NCBI GenBank assembly: GCA_050693035.1
Contig: JBOGWB010000075.1
Coordinates: 1-23,078, forward strand
DNA from: DASYVD01 sp050693035
Lineage (GTDB): Bacteria; Actinomycetota; UBA4738; CALAEC01
Length of the DNA stretch: 23,078 bases
Direction of reading: 5' to 3'
In this document: positions 12,455 through 20,332 of the stretch, piece by piece
Position numbering within the stretch: the first letter of the stretch is position 1
Layout: the number at the start of each line of letters is the position of its first letter
Made by a program: the position numbers and the translations under genes
The notes under the pieces: generated by a model
Database searches by the model: none
What the model was told of the DNA's origin: nothing
The model's input: only the letters and a program-made list of their open reading frames with translations

Positions 12455-13963
12455 GTGGGAGACATCCAGCTCCGTCTCGGCGAGCTGGAGGACCTGGTCC
12501 AGGCCCGCCTGAAGCGGCTGGCCGACGAGGACGTGGTGGCCCGGATGTGGGCCCGGGACCACACCGTCTGGAAGGACGACCCCACCGAGATCTCCGACCG
12601 GCTCGGATGGCTCGACGCCGTCGAGCGGTCCCGCATGGGGCTGGCGGAGCTCCGCGCGCTCACGGCGGACGCGCGACGGGATCGGCTCCGTCACGCCGTC
12701 CTCTTGGGGATGGGTGGGTCGAGCCTCGCGGCCGAGGTCGTCGGTACGGTGCACCGCTCCGGCGATCTCAGGGTTCTGGACACCACCCACCCCGACGCGA
12801 TCGCCCGGCTCGAACGGGAGATCCCGTTGCCGGAAACGCTGTTCGTCGTGTCCAGCAAGTCGGGCACGACGATCGAGACGCGTTCCCACATGGCCCACTT
12901 CCTCGACCAGGCGAAGGATCCGTCCCACTTCGTGGCGATCACTGACCCGGGAACACCGTTGGCCTCCTCCGCCAAGCAGCTCGGTCTCCGACGGGTGTTC
13001 TCTTCCCCGGAGGATGTGGGAGGCCGGTACTCGGCGCTCACGGTGTTCGGGCTGCTGCCGGCGACCCTGGCGGGAGTGGACCCGGAGGACCTGCTCGACG
13101 GGGCGGAGCGAGCCTCACAGGACTGCGGGGCTGAGACTCCTATCGACGAGAACCCCGGGGCCCTGGTGGGCGCCGCGCTGGGGGAGGCCGCGCTGGTGGG
13201 ACGGGACAAGGCCACCGTGGCCTTCGGCGACGAGTTCGCTCCCTTGGGCGCTTGGATCGAGCAGCTGCTGGCCGAGTCGACCGGCAAGGAGGGAAAGGGC
13301 ATCCTCCCGGTCGACGGGGAGCCCCTGGGCCAGGCGGACGTCTACGGCGACGATCGCCTGTTCCTGACCACCCCCGGCGTGGAAGCGCCCGGTCCATCCG
13401 TGGAGCTCCCGCCCCGCGGGCCCGAGGATCTGGGGTGGGCTTTCTTCGTGCTCGAGTTCGCCACCGCGGTCGCGGGCGCAATCCTCCAGGTCAACCCGTT
13501 CGACCAGCCCGACGTCCAGTCGGCCAAGAACCGGACCGCCGCCGTGCTGGCGTCCGGCGAGATCCCGAACGATCCGGGCGGAGACATCGAGGAGCTCCTC
13601 GGGCTGGTTCGCCCGGGAGACTACGTGTGTATCCAGGCCTTCGTGGACCCCCGTGGCGAGACCGCTCGGCGTTTGCCGGAGGTACGGGCGCGGATCCGCG
13701 ACCGGCTCCGCGTGGCCACCACCCTGGGGTTCGGGCCCAGATACCTCCATTCCACCGGCCAGTACCACAAGGGTGGACCCAACACGGGGGTGTTCCTGCA
13801 GGTGTTCGAGGAGCCGGAGGAGGATCGAGCCATCCCCGGTGAGGACTTCTCGTTCGGACGACTCCTCGCGGCCCAGGCCGCGGGCGACCTGGTCGCTCTC
13901 CGGGAACGAGGACGCCGTGCCGCCCGGGTCGGAGTGGAAGACCTCCTGTCGTGGCAGGGTTGA
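12455..13963 (+). CDS. pgi: Glucose-6-phosphate isomerase, Tal-Pgi-like
   Basis: A 502-aa isomerase with two SIS sugar-isomerase domains. The first carries GMGGSSLAAEV (85-95) and SSKSGTTIET (133-142), the phosphate-binding loop that is the Pgi hallmark. Near the C-terminus HSTGQYHKGGPNTGVFLQ carries the conserved histidine and lysine. It lacks most of the N-terminal region of the classical ~550-aa enzyme and resembles the Pgi half of the bifunctional transaldolase-Pgi proteins of some bacteria, here without the transaldolase half. It interconverts glucose-6-phosphate and fructose-6-phosphate, feeding the dehydrogenases encoded downstream. GTG at 12455 is supported by the -10 box. It leads a four-gene operon; the next start is 34 bases after its stop. 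Confidence 0.9.
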   Translation: MGDIQLRLGELEDLVQARLKRLADEDVVARMWARDHTVWKDDPTEISDRLGWLDAVERSRMGLAELRALTADARRDRLRHAVLLGMGGSSLAAEVVGTVHRSGDLRVLDTTHPDAIARLEREIPLPETLFVVSSKSGTTIETRSHMAHFLDQAKDPSHFVAITDPGTPLASSAKQLGLRRVFSSPEDVGGRYSALTVFGLLPATLAGVDPEDLLDGAERASQDCGAETPIDENPGALVGAALGEAALVGRDKATVAFGDEFAPLGAWIEQLLAESTGKEGKGILPVDGEPLGQADVYGDDRLFLTTPGVEAPGPSVELPPRGPEDLGWAFFVLEFATAVAGAILQVNPFDQPDVQSAKNRTAAVLASGEIPNDPGGDIEELLGLVRPGDYVCIQAFVDPRGETARRLPEVRARIRDRLRVATTLGFGPRYLHSTGQYHKGGPNTGVFLQVFEEPEEDRAIPGEDFSFGRLLAAQAAGDLVALRERGRRAARVGVEDLLSWQG

Positions 13964-13997
13964 CGGGGAACAAGACACCAGAGCGAAAGGAGGGGGA

Positions 13998-14306
13998 GTG
14001 TCTGACTTCGTGAGCGTGGGGTCGCCCGAGGACGTCCCTGACGGCGAGATGCGGATGTTCCAGGTCGGGGGAGAGGACGTCGCCGTGGCGAACGTCGAGG
14101 GTGAGTACTTTGCCTTCGGCGACGTGTGCACCCACCGGCAGTGCTCTCTCTCCGAGGGAGACCTCGAGGACACGTCCGTGGTCTGTCCCTGCCACGGCAG
14201 CGCCTTCGACATCAAGACGGGAGAGGTCCTGGCGCCCCCCGCCACCGAACCGATCGCCGTCTTCGAGGTCAGGGTAGAGGGCGGCGAGCTCCAGGTCGCG
14301 CCGTGA
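13998..14306 (+). CDS. Rieske-type [2Fe-2S] ferredoxin
   Basis: A 102-aa soluble Rieske protein. The cluster ligands are C44 and H46 in CTHRQC and C63 and H66 in CPCHGSAF, giving the standard C-x-H ... C-x2-H set. Two extra cysteines, C49 and C65, fall where bc1-type Rieske proteins have a disulfide. The rest, EYFAFGDVCTH and DIKTGEVLAPPATEPI, is typical of small ferredoxins that feed dioxygenases or nitrite reductases. There is no membrane anchor or Tat signal. GTG 13998 is chosen because AAAGGAGG precedes it by 4 bases. It overlaps gnd by GTGA, so it is translationally coupled in an operon of NADPH-generating enzymes, with no oxygenase or reductase in the window. It may carry electrons from NADPH-linked metabolism to an unlinked acceptor; this is inference. 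Confidence 0.92.
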   Translation: MSDFVSVGSPEDVPDGEMRMFQVGGEDVAVANVEGEYFAFGDVCTHRQCSLSEGDLEDTSVVCPCHGSAFDIKTGEVLAPPATEPIAVFEVRVEGGELQVAP

Positions 14307-15232
14307 GCGGGACCGGCACCGGGCAGCCACTGCGTCTGGGGATGGTTGGGCTCGGCCGCATGGGCGGCAGCATGACCGTGCGCCTCATCCGTCACGGCCA
14401 TCGGGTGGTGGGCTACGCGCGCAGCGAACCTTCCCGCCGGAAGGCAGCCACCCAGGGGGCCGAGGTGGCGGAGTCGCTGGCAGAGCTGGTCAAGATGCTT
14501 GACCCGCCCCGGATCGTGTGGGTCATGGTCCCCGCGGGCGATCCAACCGAGCAGGTCGTGACCGAGCTGGGCGAGCTCCTCGAGGAGGGCGACGTTGTGG
14601 TGGACGGGGGGAATTCCCTGTTCCGGGACTCGCTGCGCCGTGGGGCGGAGCTGTCGCGGCGCGGCATCCGCTTCGTCGACGCAGGGGTCTCCGGCGGCGT
14701 ATGGGGATTGAAGGAAGGCTACTGCATGATGCTCGGCGGTGACCCCGAGGCACTCGAGCGCCTCCGCCCGGCGCTCGACGCTCTCGCTCCCGAGGATGGC
14801 TGGGCACACGTGGGGCCGAACGGGGCCGGTCACTTCGTGAAGATGGTTCACAACGGGATCGAGTACGGGCTCCTCCAAGCCTACGGCGAGGGCTTCGAGA
14901 TCCTGGAGAGCTCGGTCTACGATCTGGACCTGCACCGGATCGCCGAGCTGTGGCGCCACGGCGCCGTGGTCCGGTCGTGGCTGCTCGACCTCCTGGCCAG
15001 GGCGCTCCAGGAGGATCCCGGTCTGCGTGAGGTCGCCGGCTACGTGGAGGACTCGGGAGAGGGCCGGTGGACCGTGCTCACGGCGATCGATCAGGAGGTG
15101 CCGGCCCCGGTCACGGCGCTCTCTCTGTTCGCCAGGTTCGCTTCGCGCCAGGAGGACTCGTTCGCAGCGAAGGTGATCGCCGCGCTCCGGCACGAGTTCG
15201 GCGGCCACGCGGTGAAGGAGGCAGAGGAGTGA
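14303..15232 (+). CDS. gnd: 6-phosphogluconate dehydrogenase, short decarboxylating form
   Basis: A 309-aa enzyme of the short GndA-like class rather than the ~470-aa classical form. It has the dinucleotide motif GLGRMGG (16-22), the substrate loop GVSGGVWGLKEGYCMM (128-143), and GAGHFVKMVHNGIEY (174-188) with catalytic Lys180, Asn184 and Glu187. It oxidises and decarboxylates 6-phosphogluconate to ribulose-5-phosphate. After the second beta strand the text is GYARSEPSRR: the acidic residue seen in NAD-dependent short enzymes is replaced by alanine followed by Arg-Ser, which points to NADP+ use. GTG 14303 overlaps the Rieske stop by GTGA, and its own end overlaps zwf by the same four bases, so the genes are coupled. 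Confidence 0.92.
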   Translation: MSGTGTGQPLRLGMVGLGRMGGSMTVRLIRHGHRVVGYARSEPSRRKAATQGAEVAESLAELVKMLDPPRIVWVMVPAGDPTEQVVTELGELLEEGDVVVDGGNSLFRDSLRRGAELSRRGIRFVDAGVSGGVWGLKEGYCMMLGGDPEALERLRPALDALAPEDGWAHVGPNGAGHFVKMVHNGIEYGLLQAYGEGFEILESSVYDLDLHRIAELWRHGAVVRSWLLDLLARALQEDPGLREVAGYVEDSGEGRWTVLTAIDQEVPAPVTALSLFARFASRQEDSFAAKVIAALRHEFGGHAVKEAEE

Positions 15233-16641
15233 AGCCCGAAGTCCCCTCGACCACCATGGTCATCTTCGGGGCGTCCGGGGACCTGGCCAGGCGAAAGCTG
15301 CTGCCGTCACTGTTCCACCTCTTCCACGCGGGCATGCTTCCCGAGAGCTTCGCGGTGATCGGCTACTCCCGGACGGAGATGAGCGATGATGAGTTCCGCC
15401 AACGGGCCAAGGAGTCGGCGGACCAGTACTGCCGCTGCGAGTTGGAGGATGGCGAGTGGGAAAGGTTCGCGGAGCGCCTGTCCTACGTTCCCGGCGAGTT
15501 CGAGAAGGAACGCGACTTCGAGGATATGGCAGAGAGGCTGAAGGAGGTCGAGGCTCGGTTCGGGACGAGGGCTCGGCTCTTCTACTGCTCCACCCCGCCG
15601 GAGGCCTACCCAGAGATCGTGCGGCGGATCGGGGAGGAGGGCCTCCAGGACCGAGCCCGGATCATCATCGAAAAGCCGTTCGGGGAGAACCTCGAGACCG
15701 CGAAGGAGCTCAACGAGATCGTCCGGTCGGTCTTCGATGAGTCTCAGGTCTTCCGGATCGACCATTACCTGGGGAAGGAGACCGTCCAGAACATCCTGGT
15801 GTTCCGGTTCGCCAACGCATTGTTCGAGCCGGTGTGGAATCGAAACTACGTCGACCACGTTCAACTCACGGTGGCCGAGGATATCGGCATCGAGGGGCGA
15901 GGACGATTCTACGAGCGCGTCGGTGGTCTCCGCGACATGGTGCAGACTCATCTGCTCCAGATCCTCACGTTCCTTGCCATGGAGCCTCCGCCGTCGTTCG
16001 ATCCCGACCGGGTCCGCGACGAGAAGGCGAAGGTGCTTCGGTCGATCCCACCGATCTCTTCGGAGCAGGTCGTCCGGGGCCAGTACGCCGGCTACCGAGA
16101 CGAGGAGAACGTGCCGCCGGATTCCGAGGTCGAGACGTTCGTCGCACTCCGCCTGGAGATCGACAGCTGGCGATGGGCGGGTGTGCCGTTCTTCCTTCGG
16201 ACTGGGAAGCGGCTGGCCGAGCGGCGGGCGGAGGCGGTCATCGAGTTCAAGGAGATCCCCCACATGCTCTTCCGGCAACTCGGGATGGAGCACCTCGAGC
16301 CGAACCGGCTGACCATCCGGATACAGCCGGACGAGGGCGTGTCTCTCTCGTTCACGGTCCAGAAGCCGGGGGCGCAGATCGAGCTCGATCAGGCGTCGCT
16401 GGAGTTCCGGTACGGCACGGCCTTCGACACTCCTCTGGTGGAGGCGTACGAGATCCTGCTCCTGGATGCCATGCGCGGGGACCACATGTTGTTCACTCGA
16501 CAGGACGGTGTGGAGCGAGCGTGGGAGATCCTCCAGCCGGTCTTGGTGTCCCCGCCGAGGACACTCGAGTACAAGCCCGGCTCGTGGGGCCCTGAGGAAG
16601 CCGACGAGCTCATCGCACCACGGGCCTGGATCGTGCACTGA
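15229..16641 (+). CDS. zwf: Glucose-6-phosphate 1-dehydrogenase
   Basis: A 470-aa NADP-dependent dehydrogenase, close to the usual bacterial length. The N-terminus carries FGASGDLARRKLLPSLF (13-29), the G-x-S-G-D-L-A coenzyme motif. The active site RIDHYLGKE (176-184) includes the catalytic histidine pair region and Lys183. IIIEKPFGENL and FFLRTGKRL are further family landmarks. It makes 6-phosphogluconolactone and NADPH, the committed step of the oxidative pentose-phosphate route. GTG 15229 overlaps the gnd stop by four bases (GTGA), with GAGGAG just upstream. No OpcA or 6-phosphogluconolactonase gene, which often follow zwf in actinobacteria, is found after it in this window. It ends the operon; the next gene has its own promoter. 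Confidence 0.95.
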   Translation: MKPEVPSTTMVIFGASGDLARRKLLPSLFHLFHAGMLPESFAVIGYSRTEMSDDEFRQRAKESADQYCRCELEDGEWERFAERLSYVPGEFEKERDFEDMAERLKEVEARFGTRARLFYCSTPPEAYPEIVRRIGEEGLQDRARIIIEKPFGENLETAKELNEIVRSVFDESQVFRIDHYLGKETVQNILVFRFANALFEPVWNRNYVDHVQLTVAEDIGIEGRGRFYERVGGLRDMVQTHLLQILTFLAMEPPPSFDPDRVRDEKAKVLRSIPPISSEQVVRGQYAGYRDEENVPPDSEVETFVALRLEIDSWRWAGVPFFLRTGKRLAERRAEAVIEFKEIPHMLFRQLGMEHLEPNRLTIRIQPDEGVSLSFTVQKPGAQIELDQASLEFRYGTAFDTPLVEAYEILLLDAMRGDHMLFTRQDGVERAWEILQPVLVSPPRTLEYKPGSWGPEEADELIAPRAWIVH

Positions 16642-16651
16642 CCGGACGGGG

Positions 16652-16680
16652 TTGGTGAAGCTCAACCTCCTGGGTAGAAC
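16652..16680 (+). promoter_or_regulatory. Sigma-70-type promoter of the basic Rho-N-like gene
   Basis: TTGGTG (16652-16657) and TAGAAC (16675-16680) are separated by exactly 17 bases. They lie just after the zwf stop and about 35 bases before the ATG at 16715. Confidence 0.5.
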
Positions 16681-16714
16681 TTCAGAGACACGTTTGACCG
16701 GGAGGTGATGAGCG

Positions 16715-16993
16715 ATGGCGACGAGACGACAGACCACGGCGGCCAGGCGGAACATCGAGAAGGCGCAGCAGGCCGCCCGCAGGAAGAAGACGATCTCCAA
16801 GCTCCCCAAGAGCGTACGGAGCGACCTGGGGCGGCAGGCGGCGAAGTCCCGCCAGCGTGGAGGCAGGCCCGGCCGGGCGCTCGAGGACCGAACTCGGCAG
16901 GACCTCTACGAGACGGCCAAGAAGCGAGGTATCGCGGGCCGTTCCAAGATGGGGAAGTGGGACCTGATCGAGGCCATCCGCCGGGCGGGGTGA
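16715..16993 (+). CDS. Small basic protein with a Rho-N/SAP-like C-terminal domain
   Basis: A 92-aa, strongly basic protein. Residues 1-55 are rich in Arg, Lys, Ala and Gln and look helical or disordered, like a nucleic-acid-binding tail. Residues 58-92, RTRQDLYETAKKRGIAGRSKM then GKWDLIEAIRRAG, match the helix-extended loop-helix pattern of the Rho termination factor N-terminal/SAP-like domain, which binds nucleic acids. Many actinobacteria carry small proteins of this kind, suggested to be nucleoid or stress proteins. The start has GGGAGGTGATG upstream at a good distance, and a likely promoter lies before it. It is monocistronic. It is not a Rho factor: no ATPase domain is present. Confidence 0.8.
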   Translation: MATRRQTTAARRNIEKAQQAARRKKTISKLPKSVRSDLGRQAAKSRQRGGRPGRALEDRTRQDLYETAKKRGIAGRSKMGKWDLIEAIRRAG

Positions 16994-17010
16994 CCCTGAG
17001 CTCCCGCGGC

Positions 17011-17035
17011 CGGGCCCTCGAGACCTGACGGCCCG
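17011..17035 (+). terminator. Weak hairpin after the basic-protein gene
   Basis: CGGGCC (17011-17016) and GGCCCG (17030-17035) form a 6-bp stem with a 13-base loop, 17 bases after the stop codon. No T tract. Confidence 0.3.
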
Positions 17036-17060
17036 TTCACGCGAAGCCTTTCCCCTCGGG

Positions 17061-17066
17061 TAGCCT
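17061..17066 (+). promoter_or_regulatory. Likely -10 box of the 64-aa gene
   Basis: TAGCCT lies 47 bases before the ATG at 17114. The predicted leader contains GGAAGGAGGAA as ribosome-binding site. No clear -35. Confidence 0.35.
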
Positions 17067-17113
17067 AGCGTTCCGCGCCCGCAGCACCGACAAGCAGAGG
17101 GGAAGGAGGAAGC

Positions 17114-17308
17114 ATGGCTAGGGAGATCGACTGGCAGCTTTTCGAGAGGGCCTGTGACCTGGCCGCGATGGCGGTCCGCGGGGGCATGGGTGGGGAGAAC
17201 TCCCAGCCACCAAAATACGCCGCCGAGGTGTTCAGGGAAGTGTGGAAGGCATTCAAGGAGGCCGCCAAAGAACTCCCCGAGACGAGCCGGGCCGGGTTCA
17301 AGAGCTAG
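17114..17308 (+). CDS. Small uncharacterised protein (64 aa)
   Basis: A 64-aa protein with strong start signals: GGAAGGAGGAAGC directly before the ATG. The sequence is mainly helical (EIDWQLFERACDLAAMAV, then AAEVFREVWKAFKEAAKEL) with a Gly-rich turn between the helices, no membrane helix and one cysteine (Cys14). It could be a small helical-hairpin or dimerising protein. It stands between the basic Rho-N-like gene and the convergent CBS gene, 6 bases from the end of the latter. Family and function are not recognised. Confidence 0.72.
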   Translation: MAREIDWQLFERACDLAAMAVRGGMGGENSQPPKYAAEVFREVWKAFKEAAKELPETSRAGFKS

Positions 17309-17314
17309 TAGGGG

Positions 17315-17683
17315 CTAATCCCCCAGGGCCGACAGGTCACGCATCGACACGACTCCAACCACCGAGTCGTCGTCGACAACTGGAAGGTGGCGGAACCCTC
17401 CCTGGATCATGCGCTCCAGGGCCTGCCGAACCGGGGTGTCCGGAGGGACCGTCACGGGGTTCGCCGTCATCCATTCCGACACGGGGTGACCCGCCGCGTC
17501 GAAGTGCTGGCCCAGGGCCTTCACGATGTCGCGCTCGGTGAAGATGCCGAGGAGGCGCTCACCCTCCATCACCAGGGCGGACCCGGCTCGTCGCTCGCCC
17601 ATCAGCGTTGCGGCCTCTCCCACGGTCGCTGCGGGCTCCACGGCCAGCAAGCTCTTGGTCATGACCTCCCCCACGGTGGCCAT
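17315..17683 (-). CDS. Two-CBS-domain protein
   Basis: A 122-aa stand-alone CBS pair (Bateman module). The first CBS motif runs from about residue 5 to 60 (VMTKSLLAVEPAATVGEAA ... LLGIFTERDIVKAL) and the second from about 68 to 122 (WMTANPVTVPPDTPVRQAL ... VVGVVSMRDLSAL). Both contain the typical (T/S)-x-RD end that binds adenine nucleotides. Such proteins sense AMP, ATP or SAM, or act as redox and stress modulators, and are common in actinobacteria next to dormancy and energy genes. No enzyme domain is fused. The ATG at 17683 follows a TAGTGT box by 6 bases, so the mRNA is likely leaderless. It converges with the 64-aa gene. Confidence 0.9.
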   Translation of the reverse strand: MATVGEVMTKSLLAVEPAATVGEAATLMGERRAGSALVMEGERLLGIFTERDIVKALGQHFDAAGHPVSEWMTANPVTVPPDTPVRQALERMIQGGFRHLPVVDDDSVVGVVSMRDLSALGD

Positions 17684-17689
17684 GGCAGA

Positions 17690-17695
17690 ACACTA
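17690..17695 (-). promoter_or_regulatory. -10 box of the CBS gene (leaderless)
   Basis: Minus-strand TAGTGT is followed by 6 bases and the ATG at 17683; no ribosome-binding site. Confidence 0.45.
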
Positions 17696-17800
17696 CTCGC
17701 AGAAAGAACATCCTGTCACCTGAGCCCTCTGATCCACCGTTGCGGGAACGTGGAGCCACGCCCGGCCGTCGAAACTGCGACGACGCGAGGGAGGAGAGTC

Positions 17801-18673
17801 ATGAACAGGAAGCTCTGGCTGGCGACGGTCGCGCTCACGGTTCTCCTGGCGGCTTGCAACCAGATACGCGGCACCAGCGAGACCGGCGCCCCCGCGGAGC
17901 GGGGCGGCGGCGACCCGCAGTTGGCCCCGTTTGCGGACGAACCGGAGAGTGCACCCGGGGGAGACTCGGCCGTCGGTGGGGTGGGCCTGCCTCCGATCGG
18001 CCACAACGTGATCAAGACCGCCGACCTCCGCGTCGAGGTCCGGCGGAGCACCCTTCGCGACGCGGTCGGCGACGTCACCGCCGTTGCCGGGCGGCACGGC
18101 GGTTTCGTCCTCTCCACACAGGTCGCCGGGGCCAACGCGAGATCCGGGCTGCTGGTGATCCGCGTCCCCGCCGAGCGCTTCGAGGTGGCTTTGGCGGAGA
18201 TCCGGGACCTGGGGACGAAGGTGCTCCGCGAGACCGTCGCGGGGGAGGACGTGGGCCAGGAGTTCATCGACCTCGAAGCCCGTCTCCGGAACTGGCGGGC
18301 CCAGGAAGTGGTCCTGTTGCGGCTCATGAACAGGGCCCAGTCCGTTACCGACACGATCCGTGTCCAGCGAGAGCTCCAGCAGGTCCAGCTGGAGATCGAG
18401 CAGATCCGCGGACGGCTCCGGTATCTCGAGGACCAGACCACCATGAGCACCATCACGGTGGGGCTCCGCGAGGCCGGGGCGGCTGCGGCTCAGCCGAACC
18501 CGCTGGGACGGGCATGGGAGCAGGCCGTTCGGTCCTTCCTGGTCATCGTGACGGGTGTCATCGTGGGGGCGGGCTTGCTCATGCCGTTCGCGGTGCTCCT
18601 CGTGGCGGGGTGGATCGTGTTCCGGTTCCTCCGCCCGCGCCTGGGAACGGCGGGGACCACCCGAAGCTCATAG
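17801..18673 (+). CDS. DUF4349-like membrane lipoprotein
   Basis: A 290-aa exported lipoprotein. The signal peptide MNRKLWLATVALTVLLAAC ends in a lipobox with Cys19. A low-complexity Gly/Pro/Glu linker (20-65) follows, then a strand-rich domain (66-150) with TADLRVEVRRSTLRDAV and RVPAERFEVAL. Next comes a long coiled coil (about 150-215) with RVQRELQQVQLEIEQIRGRL, and one C-terminal membrane helix near 245-275 ending in Arg-rich residues. This order is that of DUF4349 proteins, thought to be envelope proteins of unknown role. It would be anchored at both ends, by lipid and helix. The ATG has GGGAGGAG upstream; the longer open frame before it is dismissed because the lipoprotein signal begins here. 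Confidence 0.88.
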   Translation: MNRKLWLATVALTVLLAACNQIRGTSETGAPAERGGGDPQLAPFADEPESAPGGDSAVGGVGLPPIGHNVIKTADLRVEVRRSTLRDAVGDVTAVAGRHGGFVLSTQVAGANARSGLLVIRVPAERFEVALAEIRDLGTKVLRETVAGEDVGQEFIDLEARLRNWRAQEVVLLRLMNRAQSVTDTIRVQRELQQVQLEIEQIRGRLRYLEDQTTMSTITVGLREAGAAAAQPNPLGRAWEQAVRSFLVIVTGVIVGAGLLMPFAVLLVAGWIVFRFLRPRLGTAGTTRSS

Positions 18674-18703
18674 TGAACCCGGGCGGGATCCGGCGACGCC
18701 GTG

Positions 18704-19741
18704 TCAGGCGCCCTTCAGGCCGGGGATGACCTCCGCGCCGAACAGCTCCACGGCCCTGGCAGCCGTGTCGAGATTCATCCCCGGATAATGCAACCGGACC
18801 ACGAAGTGGAATTCCTTCCGGGAGGCGAACGTGTCCACGAGCGGGCGGAGAGCTCGAAGCACGGTGTGGCGGTCGCCGGCCGGAGTCAGGGCCCGAAGAT
18901 CCTCTTCCGCCGGCGGCATGACTTCCAGCTCGGGTTTCTCCGGCGTGTCGGTCCCCGCCCGCCATCCCGCGTACACCCCGATCTGGTGAGCCACTCCGTG
19001 GCGGACCATCCCCCAGGCGTCTCCGTCCTCCCACACGAAGGCGTTCTGCAGCAAGGCGAAACCGAGATCGGAGGGATCCTTCCCGGCGGCGCGGGCGCCC
19101 TCCTCCGCCGACGCCAGCGCCTGCCTGGCGCTCTGGAGGTCGCCCCGACTGCGGATGTAGCCGTCACCCAGGCGGCCGGCGCGCTTGATCGCCGGCTCCA
19201 CCATGCCTCCGAGATAGATGGGAATCCCGCCCTCTCGGTATGGGGACGGAGTGATCATCACTTCGTCGAACCGGAAGATCTTCCCCTCGTGGGAGAAGCG
19301 CTTCCCCGTCCAGGCCTTCCGGAGGATGTCCACCGTCTCGGTGGTGCGGGGAACGCGCTCAGAGACCGGGATGCCCCACATCCGGAACTCCTCCTCCCGC
19401 CATCCCAGGCCCAGTCCGAGGATCAGCCTGCCTTCGGAGATCTGGTCCAGGACGGCAGCGTCCTCGGCCAGACGAAGGGGGTGATGGAAGGGGGTGAGCA
19501 CCACGCCCGTGCCGAGCAGGAGCCGGTCTGAGGCTTCCGCCAGCGTGGCCAGCAGCGGCAGGCATGAGGGAAGGTAGCCGTCGGACGATCCGTGGTGCTC
19601 GCTGACCCATACGGAGTCGAAGCCGAGAGTGTCGGCCAGCCGGGTCAGCTCGACGACGTCGTGGTACTCCTGGGTGAACGTGCGGCCGGTCCCCTTGGGG
19701 ATCTGCCCGGTGAAGAGGCCCAGTCCGATCCGGACGGTCAC
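18704..19741 (-). CDS. Luciferase-like (LLM class) flavin/F420-dependent oxidoreductase
   Basis: A 345-aa TIM-barrel oxidoreductase of the bacterial luciferase superfamily. Landmarks are SVWVSEHHG with the paired histidines near residue 49, LLLGTGVVLTPFHHPLRLAEDAAVLDQIS, the GRLILGLGLGWREEEFRMWG segment, and ETVDILRKAWTG. It binds FMN or the deazaflavin F420; in actinobacteria F420 is common, but the sequence does not settle which. It is likely to oxidise or reduce a small organic substrate. Its GTG/ATG region overlaps the Lrp-type regulator's stop by 4 bases, so it is the second gene of that operon and may be controlled together with the divergent exporter. Substrate unknown. Confidence 0.9.
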   Translation of the reverse strand: MTVRIGLGLFTGQIPKGTGRTFTQEYHDVVELTRLADTLGFDSVWVSEHHGSSDGYLPSCLPLLATLAEASDRLLLGTGVVLTPFHHPLRLAEDAAVLDQISEGRLILGLGLGWREEEFRMWGIPVSERVPRTTETVDILRKAWTGKRFSHEGKIFRFDEVMITPSPYREGGIPIYLGGMVEPAIKRAGRLGDGYIRSRGDLQSARQALASAEEGARAAGKDPSDLGFALLQNAFVWEDGDAWGMVRHGVAHQIGVYAGWRAGTDTPEKPELEVMPPAEEDLRALTPAGDRHTVLRALRPLVDTFASRKEFHFVVRLHYPGMNLDTAARAVELFGAEVIPGLKGA

Positions 19742-20277
19742 GCCGTGACCCTATCAGCCCCGGCGGGCTCTTCCGTCACCGCCTCTCGCGGCTCGCCGAG
19801 GACCCGGTGGGTCACCGGGGAGGAGAGGACGAGAGCGGTCACCGTCTCGCCGTACAGCATCAGCCGGTCGATGAGCTCCTGGAGGTGCAGCACTGACCGG
19901 ACCACGACCTTCACGATGTAGGAGTCCTCACCGGTGACTCGGTTGGCCTCCACGACCTCGGGGACCTCCTTCACGAACTCGCCGAGGATGGCGCAGCCCC
20001 GTTCCCCCCGGGCCCGCATCCGTACGAACGCGCTGATCGGGTAGCCGACCCGGTCCAAGGCCACCTGAGCCCGGTACCCGGTGATCAGCCCGGCCTCCTC
20101 CATCCGGCGGACCCGTTCCGCCACCGCCGGCGGCGTGAGCGAGACCCGCCGTCCCAGCTCGCTGAAGGAGATCCTGGCGTTCTCCTGGAGCTCCCGCAGG
20201 ATGGCCCATCCGGTCTCGTCGAGGGCCCGATTCGGCCCCAAAGTATCTTGGCCGTTTGGGTGCGGTTTCTTCGCCAT
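19738..20277 (-). CDS. Lrp/AsnC-family transcriptional regulator
   Basis: A 179-aa feast/famine regulator. Residues 19-70 hold the DNA-binding helix-turn-helix (DETGWAILRELQENARISFSE, then LGRRVSLTPPAVAERVRRME). A linker GYRAQVALDRVGYP leads to the C-terminal RAM effector domain (about 80-155), with VVEANRVTGEDSYIVKVVV containing the GxxD ligand-binding motif. These proteins form dimers to octamers and respond to amino acids. Compared with ~150-aa Lrp proteins it has a charged N-terminal extension of about 18 residues and a short C-terminal tail. It is divergent from the EamA exporter (55 bases between starts) and precedes the LLM gene, so both are likely targets. AAGGAG lies 11 bases before the ATG. 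Confidence 0.93.
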   Translation of the reverse strand: MAKKPHPNGQDTLGPNRALDETGWAILRELQENARISFSELGRRVSLTPPAVAERVRRMEEAGLITGYRAQVALDRVGYPISAFVRMRARGERGCAILGEFVKEVPEVVEANRVTGEDSYIVKVVVRSVLHLQELIDRLMLYGETVTALVLSSPVTHRVLGEPREAVTEEPAGADRVTA

Positions 20278-20319
20278 TTCTATCCAATCTCCTTCGATTC
20301 AGGGCTTCCTCTTGGCCAA

Positions 20320-20325
20320 TAGGTT
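20320..20325 (+). promoter_or_regulatory. -10 box of the EamA exporter gene (leaderless)
   Basis: TAGGTT is followed by 7 bases and the ATG at 20333. The surrounding 20278-20332 intergenic stretch is clearly more A+T-rich than the rest of the window and is the natural place for Lrp-family binding. Confidence 0.45.
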
Positions 20326-20332
20326 TTATATC

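Noticed and set aside
13115..15208. Minus-strand open frame of 697 aa opposite pgi, Rieske and gnd
   Set aside because: It spans three well-supported genes on the other strand and has no recognisable motif; it is a composition artefact.
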